From assembly GCA_009746045.1 (NCBI GenBank), contig RPFO01001643.1:126001-165729 (forward strand): a stretch of DNA of 39,729 bases, given 5' to 3'. Made by a program: the position numbers and the translations under genes. A model generated the notes under the pieces. The model was given only the letters and a program-made list of their open reading frames with translations, searched no databases and was not told the origin of the DNA. This DNA is from Mesostigma viride. Lineage: Eukaryota > Streptophyta > Mesostigmatophyceae > Mesostigmatales > Mesostigmataceae. Within the stretch, counting starts at the first letter, position 1, and every line of letters starts with the position of its first letter. Shown here one piece after another: positions 9,412 through 18,939 of the stretch.

Positions 9412-10303
9412 GTGCGTCAACGGAGTGATTATACCTGCGTGGGAGAGGTCCGTGTCGCTATGGCGACCTGGAAATGGAATGTCGTTGTAGATTTAGGTAT
9501 TGTAGTATCATGCTTAACTGCTTTACGTATTGGGTGCCTAGTGAAATCAGTTTGCTGTTCGTGGAAGGCTTGGGGTGTGGCCAACGAGCTTCTGCTGTCG
9601 CCACATCATATTGGAAAGAACGCTGGATTTTTTGCCACGGGACGTAACCGGCGATGCCGATGGTGAGGCGTTTGTTTCGATGACCGGGGGAGTACCTGCT
9701 CTCTTTCTGATGCATTTTCATGGTTGCGTTCTTTCCATTTCGCCGAATCCACCTAGTCGCAGCAAAGACATAGCGTAGCAAGGGTCTGCGTTTTATTTTC
9801 TTAGCCGTGCAGGACGCCATCTTCATGGTCCTTCGCATGTCCTGTGTGAACGTCCGTTGCCCAAGGATCTGTGATGCTTTTTTCTGGAATATACTGGGCG
9901 GTGAAAGCCCCTCTGGATGCTTGCCTGGTCACGGGTTTGGGGCGTCATTTACTGCTGTACTGGCTGACATTCATGGTGCTTTCTGCGTAAGCTGACTTGC
10001 TTCGCACGTGGATTTTGACTGGACTGAAGAGCGCGTCTGGTAGCATGTTTACGTGGTGTATAAGGTGATCAATCAACCATTTGTTTATAGAAGGTGTGAC
10101 AATAGAAGGTGTGTTATATATTTCTTCATCAAGCATGTCAAAAGTAATCTCCACTCGCTTACAACCTGAATTTTGCTTTGCTGGGTCTGCTGTGTTTGTG
10201 TCTCACTGTGCAGGCTATCCCCTTGGTTGATCAACCAGGTGATTTTTGGTGGCAGCGGGGCCATATACTCTTCTTGGCGTTTTTCATCCATGGCATGTCA
10301 ACC
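9412..10303 (+). pseudogene. Degenerate gene-like block, U3 copy
   Basis: This is a near copy of U1. Block a ends at 9662 before GTGAGG, block b is 9813-9986 and block c starts at 10214. Unlike U1, block c keeps TTTTTGG after CAGGTGA, so it reads AIPLVDQPGDFWWQRGHI before entering the minisatellite and hitting a TAG. Block a is out of phase with block b through single-base indels compared with U2. The polypyrimidine tract TCTGCGTTTTATTTTCTTAG before block b is intact. Confidence 0.35.
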
Positions 10304-11622
10304 AACGCATGCATGCCAGCCCCTCCCACACCCACGCACACATGTTAGCTATACCCCACAAACCCACGCATGGATTCCAGCCACCCCCCACATGCCCGCA
10401 TGCATGCCAGCCACCCCACCAATCCACGCACGCATGCCAGCCACCCCCACACCCACGCACGCATGCCAGCCACCCCACAACCCACTTATGCATTCCAGCA
10501 ACCCCCACAGCCACTTACGCATGCCAGCCACCCCCCACCCCCACGCACGCATGGCAGCCACCCCACGAACCCACGCACGCGTGCCAGCCCCCCCTTAAAA
10601 CCACGCATGCATGGCAGCTCCCCACCACACCCACGCATGCATGCCACTCCCCCGCCAACCACCCACGCATGCCAGCCCCCCGACACACGCATGGCAGCCC
10701 CCCCACACCCACGCACGCATGCCAGCCCTACCCCACATGCAGGCATGCATGCCAGCCACCCCCCACACCCACGCATGCATGCCAGCCCCTCCCACACCCA
10801 CGCCCGCATGCCAGCTACCCCACAAACCCACGCATGCATGCCAGCGACCCCCCACATGCACGCATGCATGCCAGCCACCCCACCAACCCACGCACGCATG
10901 CCAGCCCATCACAAACCCGCTTATGCATGCCAGCCACCCCCCACACCCACGTACGCATGCCAGCCACCCCACACACCCACGCACGCATGGCAGCCACCCC
11001 ACCAACCCACACACGCGTGCCAGCCCCCCCTAACCCCACGCATGCATGGCAGCCCCCCACCACACCCACGCATGCATGCCACTCCCCCCCACACCCACGC
11101 ACGCATGCGAGCCCCCCCACACACCCACGCACGCATGCGAGCCCCCCCACACACCCACGCACGCATGCCAGCCCCACCCCACATGCAGGCATGCATGCCA
11201 GCCACCCCCACACCCACGCATGCATGCCAGCCCCTCCCACACCCACGCCTGCATGCCAGCTACCCCACAAACCCACGCATGCATGCCAGCGACCCCCCAC
11301 ATGCACGCATGCATGCCAGCCACCCCACCAACCCACGCACGCATGCCAGCCCATCACAAACCCACTTATGCATGCCAGCCACCCCCCACACCCACGTACG
11401 CATGCCAGCCACCCCACACACCCACGCACGCATGGCAGCCACCCCACGAACCCACACACGCGTGCCAGCCCCCCCTAACCCCACGCATGCATGGCAGCCC
11501 CCCACCACACCCACGCATGCATGCCACTCCCCCCCACACCCACGCACGCATGCGAGCCCCCCCCACACCCACGCACGCATGCGAGGCCCCCCCACACCCA
11601 CGCAAGCATGCCAGCCCCCCCC
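10304..11622 (+). repeat. C-rich minisatellite array of U3
   Basis: The array is 1,319 bases with the same total length and organisation as in U1, including the internal larger-period duplication (CACATGCAGGCATG variants near 10733 and 11180). Small differences from U1 are C-run lengths and single substitutions. It reads open in all six frames, which is a composition effect. Confidence 0.95.
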
Positions 11623-11878
11623 ATGAAGTCATAGTGGGCACCACGGAGTCATGCTATGATTTAATTTTTTCAATTTAATAATGGGAATGACGGATGGTGC
11701 ATGTGTGAACAAAGGAATGAAAGGATTGCCACTCAATGAATATTAATTAATGATGAAAATGGGAGTTTGCATGGGAGTGTTTGGTCCTTATGGCTGGCTC
11801 GCAAAAAGCAGTACCCAAATTTCGAAGTATTTGACAGCGAAATATCTGTAAAGTATATCGCATGGTATAATTAATTAA

Positions 11879-11892
11879 CCCGTGTTTTTTTA
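11879..11892 (+). repeat. Left terminal inverted repeat of the piggyBac-like element
   Basis: CCCGTGTTTTTTTA is the perfect complement of the right end. Two AACGCGAT-GT-ATCGCGTT sites start 15 and 43 bases from the element edge. Confidence 0.9.
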
Positions 11893-12486
11893 CAACGCGA
11901 TGTATCGCGTTGTAGGGTTAGAACGCGATGTATCGCGTTGTAATCTGACACGTGGCAGGCACAGTAGATACGAGATTTTCGGTCTGAAACTCGGTGGACG
12001 GCCTCCTTACATCCCGTAGAACTCAAGAAAAAATCCTGGTATTTTTTGGATTTTTTTTGTGACAGCTGCAAACAAATATGTACCACTGAAATCAGGCATT
12101 TTCGCGGGACGAAGGTGAAGACGACGGCGATGGCGGCAGGTAGATCTCGCCAGTTTTCGCGCGAATTTCAGTGGCTGTTGGGTGGCACGACCATGATGAT
12201 GCGTTCAAAGGTTGATAATTAGGTTTCTACGAGTTTGTTGAGGTACTGGGGCAAAGGAAACGTAGTTTTTTCCAGTTTCTCACCCAACTTTCATGCGGAA
12301 ACCCTGGAAACCGGCATACATATTATTACGTCAAGACTCGGGTCTGCTGCGGCACCATGCTTGGTATTTCCATGGTGTTTCGACTTCTTAACACATGTTT
12401 ATTCATTCCGAACGTCCGGACTCTCGGCTAAACCGAGAATTGTGCAGACTTTTATTGGGTAGCGCCGGGCATGATGGTGCCTGCAA

Positions 12487-12700
12487 ATAGCGGAAGGCGT
12501 GACCGTGGCTATTGCTACGGTATGCTGTATTTTCCTGGAAATGGCCTCTGCCACCGGCTCAATAGTGCTTGCAGGCGTAAGTATATCGTGTTTCTACCTA
12601 GTTTCTGCCAGTTTTCCACTTATTTCTACCGACCTCTGCCCAGCCTCTCTAAGACCGCCATCCTACTCGACGTTGCTTGCATGTCAGCCATAGCAGGTTG
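12487..12700 (+). other. Exon-like fragment inside the transposon
   Basis: A frame open from about 12475 reads through a hydrophobic stretch (VTVAIATVCCIFLEMA, then SATGSIVLAG) and meets the consensus donor GTAAGT at about 12580. A possible acceptor GCATGTCAG lies near 12687. It could be a captured host exon, as seen in some nonautonomous transposons, or chance. I cannot name the gene, and the rest of the element interior shows nothing recognisable. Confidence 0.2.
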
Positions 12701-13601
12701 CAGTTGTGCAGTATTTAGGTGCTGTATACGTCGTCAAGCCGTGCATATATCGTGAGGATTGGATGTTGATGGTTTATACTGCGTTGATTGTGCAAGAAGA
12801 CCAGCTAGGTGCCCATAATCATGGTGTATAATCATGTGTTGTTAGCATCTTGCCACCATTTGCTAGCATGCATTCCAGCGTCATCTTTGCCTGCATGTAA
12901 GCTCATGGATCACTCAACCTATCCAAGCCTTGCATTACACGTGCCTCTTTCTTTCAGTATTGCACGCGTTATGGAATGAAAACCCAGCACCCCCGTTCCC
13001 ACGAGGCATGTGCTCAACACGTTGTGAGAGTGGATGATGCTTTGGCTATGGCTGCCTGATTCAGTCATATTAGGTCATCCAGTCATGATGTTTGATGCAT
13101 GTTTGATGCTGTATAACTTATACAACACCTATTTTCAACGTTTTGACCCTCCAAGCTCACTATGGCCCCGTTTATGGGGCTCATGTCGTTGCGTCATGTT
13201 GTGAAGGGCTCTCATTTTTCCCACTGCGTTGTACTGCGTTGTAATTGTGATGCTAATGAAAAATAGCTCCAGTGGCCCAATGGGCCTGAGTTTTGTTTCA
13301 CAGAGCCTGCATATGTTGCCCATAGCTCGTGCAAGAAGCCAGATTTTTTTCATGAACCATTTGTGAATAAGCACATGACTTGTGACCTAGGGTCAAGAAA
13401 TCGCGGTCATGGTCAGACCCCCCTGTATTCAAACCAGTGTATCTCTCTAATGAATTAGCATTTTGTAGGTCTGAGTAGCTCAAAAAATCCTTTGATTTAT
13501 GGGCTTTCAGGAAAGTATATACATGACCATGAAAAAAAAATTTCCTTAGGTGCTATACGCGTTCTAAAAAAAGCTTACAACGCGATATATCGCGTTCTAA
13601 T

Positions 13602-13615
13602 TAAAAAAACACGGG
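13602..13615 (-). repeat. Right terminal inverted repeat of the piggyBac-like element
   Basis: TAAAAAAACACGGG is the inverse complement of the left 14 bases. The perfect 18-bp palindrome AACGCGATATATCGCGTT ends 19 bases inside the edge. Confidence 0.9.
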
Positions 13616-14351
13616 TTAATGAATGGTACGCTGAAATTCATTGTGCGGGCTCTCTCTGCATGTGATAAACAATTTTAGCTTTGAGGGCATGCAACAAGAC
13701 ATGCTAGCATTAAAATGAAATTAAATTATAACATGACTAGTTGGGAGATCATGTACGACATGTAGCATAATTACGTACATGGCCACAATTGTCCAATCAG
13801 GGCCCTCCTCTAGGTAGACTGTGCTAGGCAATTACAATTAGACAAATAAGGTCATTCAAAAAGGTTTAATTCTTCACCTACCTCCATCCATCCAGCAAGG
13901 GAATATGTTAGCCAGTGCTACATGATGATCTCCCAACGGAGTCATGTTATGATGCGAAATAGTTCAGGATAAAATTTGTCAGAATTTCACTGGCGATACG
14001 AACGTAACGAAATTTCCAAGTATCCGACGCCGAAATATCATTGTTGTATCGAATGGTATGCTGAAATTCATTGTGGTCAAGTCCGAGCTGACAAATTTGT
14101 CAGAAATTTCATTTTCGATACGAACGTGACGAAATTTCCAAGTATCTCACGCTCGGAGAGCTTCCACGGTGTTCACGGGGAAGGGTCCGTTGCGCGTGGC
14201 GCACGGCGGCGGTTCGTCCCGGTCGGAATCGTCCGCTCGCGCGTCCTCCGTGGAAGGGTCTTGGCGCGTCGCGCGGGCCGGTGCGGTTGGCGCCCAGAAG
14301 GTCGACTATCGGCCTCTGGGCCGCTAGCGGCGAGTCACGTCCTCTCAAGTC

Positions 14352-14401
14352 GGGGAGGGGGGGCGATAGCCCCCCCTCCCCCACTTTTTTCTTGTCCCCT
14401 A
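14352..14401 (+). other. Unit-end GC hairpin and T-tract (U3)
   Basis: The perfect 12-bp stem 14352-14363/14370-14381 with loop CGATAG is followed by ACTTTTTTCTTGTCCCCTA. The 32 bases from 14363 to 14394 are the likely source of the copy found at 14875-14906 in U4. Confidence 0.8.
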
Positions 14402-14874
14402 CTAGTAACTACGATTTATGACGCCCGAAAACTTTGGCCGCGGCCGTAGGCCGGAAGTGGGGCCGTCCCCCGCGCCCCCTAGCGCGGGAGCGGACGACGT
14501 CCAGGACCGTAGCGAGATGGCCAGTCGGCGTAGTACAAAGAAAATCCCCAAACCTTGGAGATCGAGTCTCAGGAATTCTGAACGGGTGCTGAAACGCTGA
14601 ACATGTTCAGACTTTTGCGGGCAGGTGGGGCGTCTCGCCAATCCGCGCGGCCTCAGGACATTACGGCGCGTTGACTCTTTTAAGCGTCAAACAAAAAGTC
14701 GCGAACTGATATCTGTACTAAAACTTTTCAAGGCACAGGACGTGGGATGTCAAATTTGATAAGCAAGCGAGACGAAATGACAGTTCTGAAGGAAAGCGTT
14801 TTCAGCCGTGCTGAACGGAAACGTTCGCGCCTGAACAGGGGAAATAGAATCAAACGAGACGGAATTTTCAGTTA

Positions 14875-14906
14875 GCGATAGCCCCCCCTCCCCCACTTTT
14901 TTCTTG
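14875..14906 (+). repeat. 32-bp copy of the unit-end hairpin arm and T-tract (type Ib patch)
   Basis: These 32 bases are identical to 14363-14394. They stand where U1 and U3 have two further hairpins and the TAAG/TAAC microsatellite, between ATTTTCAGTTA and CTGGGCAGTG. The same patch is at 22915-22946, 26873-26904, 30832-30863, 34794-34825 and 38753-38784, so it marks the whole Ib lineage. Confidence 0.9.
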
Positions 14907-15117
14907 CTGGGCAGTGGGAACTGGGAATTATTGGCAAAGCGTGCGGCATGCTCGGGGCGAAAAACAAAGTGACGTGCTGCGCGAGCAATTTTCCTTGTGC
15001 TGGCTGGCGATGGCAGGCAACGTAGGCTAGAAAATTGGGATGGGGAATGCGCAGCCATGGTTTTATACGTCAAAATTTTATGTTTGAAGAGCAAGTGCGA
15101 AATTTTATGAGCTGGAG

Positions 15118-16006
15118 GTGCGTCAACGGAGTGATACCTGCGTGGGAGAGGTCCGTGTCGCTATGGCGACCTGGAAATGGAATGTCGTTGTAGATTTAGG
15201 TATTGTAGTATCATGCTTAACTGCTTTACGTATTGGATGCCTAGTGAAATCAGTTTGCTGTTCGTGGAAGGCTTGGGGTGTGGCCAACGAGCTTCTGCTG
15301 TCGCCGCATCATATTGGAAAGAACGCTGGATTTTTTGCCACGGGACGTAACCGGCGATGCCGATTGTGAGGCGTTTGTTTCGATGACCGGGGTAGTACCT
15401 GCTCTCTTTCTGATGCATTTTCATGGTTGCGTTCTTTCCATTTCGCCGAATCCACCTAGTCGCAGCAAAGACATAGCGTAGCAAGGGTTTTTAAAAACGC
15501 AGATTAGCCGTGCAGGACGCCATCTTCATGGTCCTTCGCATGTCCTGTGTGAACGTCCGTTGCCCAAGGATCTGTGATGCTTTTTTCTGGAATATACTGG
15601 GCGGTGAAAGCCCCTCTGGATGCTTGCCTGGTCACGGGTTTGGGGCGTCATTTACTGCTGTACTCGCTGACATTCATGGTGCTTTCTGCGTAAGCTGACT
15701 TGCTTCGCACGTGGATTTTGACTGGACTGAAGAGCGCGTCTGGTAGCATGTTTACGTGGTGTATAAGGTGATCAATCAACCATTTGTTTATAGAAGGTGT
15801 GACAATAGAAGGTGTGTTATATATTTCTTCATCAAGCATGTCAAAAGTAATCTCCACTCGCTTACAACCTGAATTTTGCTTTGCTGGGTCTGCTGTGTTT
15901 GTGTCTCACTGTGCAGGCTATCCCCTTGGTTGATCAACCAGGTGATTTTTGGTGGCAGCGGGGCCATATACTCTTCTTGGTGTTTTTCATCCATGGCATG
16001 TCAACC
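15118..16006 (+). pseudogene. Degenerate gene-like block, U4 copy
   Basis: Block a ends at 15365, where the last exon base before GTGAGG has changed from G to T. The gap 15366-15515 is still 150 bases, but its pyrimidine tract is replaced by TTTTTAAAAACGCAGA (15488-15503), a local inversion of TCTGCGTTTT-type sequence. Block b is 15516-15689, the second gap 15690-15916, and block c starts at 15917. Together with frameshifts in block a these changes argue that the Ib copies are not functional. Confidence 0.35.
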
Positions 16007-17327
16007 AACGCATGCATGCCAGCCCCTCCCACACCCACGCACACATGTTAGCTATACCCCACAAACCCACGCATGGATTCCAGCCACCCCCCACATGCCC
16101 GCATGCATGCCAGCCACCCCACCAATCCACGCACGCATGCCAGCCACCCCCACACCCACGCACGCATGCCAGCCACCCCACAACCCACTTATGCATTCCA
16201 GCAACCCCCACAGCCACTTACGCATGCCAGCCACCCCCCACACCCACGCACGCATGGCAGCCACCCCACGAACCCACGCACGCGTGCCAGCCCCCCCTTA
16301 AAACCACGCATGCATGGCAGCTCCCCACCACACCCACGCATGCATGCCACTCCCCCCGCCAACCACCCACGCATGCCAGCCCCCCGACACACGCATGGCA
16401 GCCCCCCCACACACCCACGCACGCATGCCAGCCCTACCCCACATGCAGGCATGCATGCCAGCCACCCCCCACACCCACGCATGCATGCCAGCCCCTCCCA
16501 CACCCACCCCCGCATGCCAGCTACCCCACAAACCCACGCATGCATGCCAGCGACCCCCCACATGCACGCATGCATGCCAGCCACCCCACCAACCCACGCA
16601 CGCATGCCAGCCCATCACAAACCCGCTTATGCATGCCAGCCACCCCCCACACCCACGTACGCATGCCAGCCACCCCACACACCCACGCACGCATGGCAGC
16701 CACCCCACCAACCCACACACGCGTGCCAGCCCCCCCCTAACCCCACGCATGCATGGCAGCCCCCCACCACACCCACGCATGCATGCCACTCCCCCCCACA
16801 CCCACGCACGCATGCGAGCCCCCCCACACACCCACGCACGCATGCGAGCCCCCCCACACACCCACGCACGCATGCCAGCCCCCCCCACATGCACGCATGC
16901 ATGCCAGCCACCCCACCAACCCACTTATGCATGCCAGCCACCCCCGTCACCAACGTACGCATGGCAGCTCCCCACCACACCCACGCATGCATGCCACTCC
17001 CCCCCACACCCATGCGTGCATGGCAGCTCCCCCCCAAACCCACGCATGCATGCCAGCCCATCACAAACCCATGCACGCATGCCACCCCCCACACCCACTT
17101 ACGCATGCCAGCCACCCCACACACCCACGCACGCATGGCAGCCACCCCACGAACCCACACACGCGTGCCAGCCCCCCCCTAACCCCACGCATGCATGGCA
17201 GCCCCCCACCACACCCACGCATGCATGCCACTCCCCCCCACACCCACGCACGCATGCGAGCCCCCCCCACACCCACGCACGCATGCGAGGCCCCCCCACA
17301 CCCACGCAAGCATGCCAGCCCCCCCCA
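16007..17327 (+). repeat. C-rich minisatellite array of U4 (hybrid type)
   Basis: The first two thirds match the U1/U3 arrays. The rest contains the type II block CACCAACCCACTTATG.. followed by CCCCCGTCACCAACGTACG (about 16915-16965) and a variant CCCATGCGTGCATGGCAGC. It then returns to the type I ending CGAGGCCCCCCCACACCC. This suggests exchange between type I and type II arrays in the ancestor of the Ib units. Confidence 0.93.
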
Positions 17328-18361
17328 TGAAGTCATAGTGGGCACCACGGAGTCATGCTATGATTTAATTTTTTCAATTTAATAATGGGAATGACGGATG
17401 GTGCATGTGTGAACAAAGGAATGAAAGGATTGCCACTCAATGAATATTAATTAATGATGAAAATGGGAGTTTGCATGGGAGTGTTTGGTCCTTATGGCTG
17501 GCTTGCAAAAAGCAGTACCCGAATTTCGAAGTATTTGACAGCGAAATATCTGTAAAGTATATCGCATGGTATAATTAATTAATGAATGGTACGCTGAAAT
17601 TCATTGTGCGGGCTCTCTCTGCACGTGATAAACAATTTTAGCTTTGAGGGCATGCAACAAGACATGCTAGCATTGAAATGAAATTAAATTATAACATGAC
17701 TTGTTGGGAGATCATGTACGACATGTAGCATAATTACGTACATGGCCACAATTGTCCAATCAGGGCCCTCCTCTAGGTAGACTGTGCTAGGCAATTACAA
17801 TTAGACAAATAAGGTCAAAAAAGGTTTAATTCTTCACCTACCTCCATCCATCCAGCAAGGGAATATGTTAGCCAGTGCTACATGATGATCTCCCAACGGA
17901 GTCATGTTATGATGCGAAATAGTTCAGGATAAAATTTGTCAGAATTTCACTGGCGATACGAACGTAACGAAATTTCCAAGTATCCGACGCCGAAATATCA
18001 TTGTTGTATCGAATGGTATGCTGAAATTCATTGTGGTCAAGTCCGAGCTGATAAATTTGTCAGAAATTTCATTTTCGATACGAACGTGACGAAATTTCCA
18101 AGTATCTCACGCTCGGAGAGCTTCCACGGTGTTGACGGGGAAGGGTCCGTTGCGCGTGGCGCACGGCGGCGGTTCGTCCCGGTCGGAATCGTCCGCCCGC
18201 GCGTCCTCCGTGGAAGGGTCTTGGCGCGTCGCGCGGGCCGGTGCGGTTGGCGCCCAGAAGGTCGACTATCGGCCTCTGGGCCGCTAGCGGCGAGTCACGT
18301 CCTCTCAAGTCGGGGAGGGGGGGCGATAGCCCCCCCTCCCCCACTTTTTTCTTGTCCCCTT
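17328..18361 (+). other. AT-rich tail and CpG-rich end block of U4, no gene seen
   Basis: The tail runs ATGAAGTCATAG.., then AT-rich sequence with AATTAATTAATGAATGG (the empty site corresponding to the U3 transposon) and the three diverged AAATTTC modules, then the CpG-rich block and hairpin (18312-18341). The same composition fills 25365-26399, 29324-30358, 33286-34320 and 37248-38280. Reading frames in the CpG-rich block on both strands look like composition effects. Confidence 0.7.
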
Positions 18362-18939
18362 CTAGTGACTACGATTAACCCCAACGCAAAAGTTTGGCGA
18401 ACCGTGAGGCCCGAAAAGTGGCCCGTACGAAAACCGCGAGCGCAGGGCGGCCGATAGTCAGTGCGATCCGGAGATCCGCGGTGGCGCCCAATCGGAGCAG
18501 TTGCCCGAAAAGTGGCAAACTAGGCAGATCGAGTGTTAAGGTTTCCTGAACGGGCCTGAAACGGCAGTTATGTCCAGATCCTGTTCAGCTCGTTTGCGCA
18601 CAGGTGGGGAGGCCAGCCAATGGCCGCGGCCAGATAAAAATACGGAACCCGGCACGATGTCGGCTTGTTGCGCGCCCCGTCAAACAAAGACGCGAATCAA
18701 ACTTTCGGCGGCTAGTAGACCGATGTGGGACGCGGAAGTACGCCTACTGGGCCCATCGCTAGGCCGAGAACGCGCCGTTCTCGGGAGACGTACAACCCCG
18801 GCATGTACAGGCGAGGTTTGTTCAGAAAAACTGAACGCATTTCGTTCAGAAACCGTATAACTTAGGATTCCATAGCAATTTTCGATTCAGACCGAAATTT
18901 AAGTCTGAACGTGATCTGACCGTGAATTTAAGATGAAGA

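Larger units (their letters stand above)
11875..13619 (+). mobile_element. Nonautonomous piggyBac-like transposon with TTAA target duplication
   Basis: The element is 11879-13615 (1,737 bases), flanked by TTAA at 11875-11878 and 13616-13619. The other type I and Ib units have a single uninterrupted ..AATTAATTAATGAATGG here, so the empty site is seen directly. The ends are perfect 14-bp inverted repeats, CCCGTGTTTTTTTA. Terminal CCC and a TTAA duplication are hallmarks of the piggyBac superfamily. Near the left end two 18-mers AACGCGATGTATCGCGTT stand at 11894-11911 and 11922-11939. Near the right end the perfect palindrome AACGCGATATATCGCGTT is at 13579-13596, with a partial ACGCGTTCTA before it. 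No DDD transposase-like protein is present, and reading frames inside are short. It needs a transposase from elsewhere and was probably inserted after this unit was formed. Confidence 0.9.
8585..14401 (+). repeat. Macrosatellite unit U3 (type I, interrupted by a transposon)
   Basis: The unit is 5,817 bases, or about 4,076 once the 1,737-base element and its duplicated TTAA are subtracted. It is nearly identical to U1, including the TAAG/TAAC microsatellite and three GAACG..CGTTC hairpins that the Ib units have lost. It lacks the 389 extra bases of U1. Its last block shares variants with U1 (GTTCACGG, CCGCTCGC) rather than with U4-U10 (GTTGACGG, CCGCCCGC). Confidence 0.94.
14402..18361 (+). 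repeat. Macrosatellite unit U4 (type Ib)
   Basis: This is a 3,960-base derived type I unit. Compared with U1 and U3 it has lost about 100 bases and the microsatellite at the left, replaced by a 32-bp copy of the unit-end hairpin and T-tract. It has a micro-inversion upstream of block b and a rearranged second half of the minisatellite. Together with U5 it forms an 8,040-base dimer. U4 and U6 appear identical over the first 1.6 kb at offset 8,040. Confidence 0.95.

Noticed and set aside
14109-14384. 91-codon minus-strand frame, and plus-strand frames of about 157 codons, in the CpG-rich end block, repeated in every type I/Ib unit
   Set aside because: The conservation only reflects the copied repeat. 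High GC depletes stops, and both strands are open. No motif or homology is recognisable.
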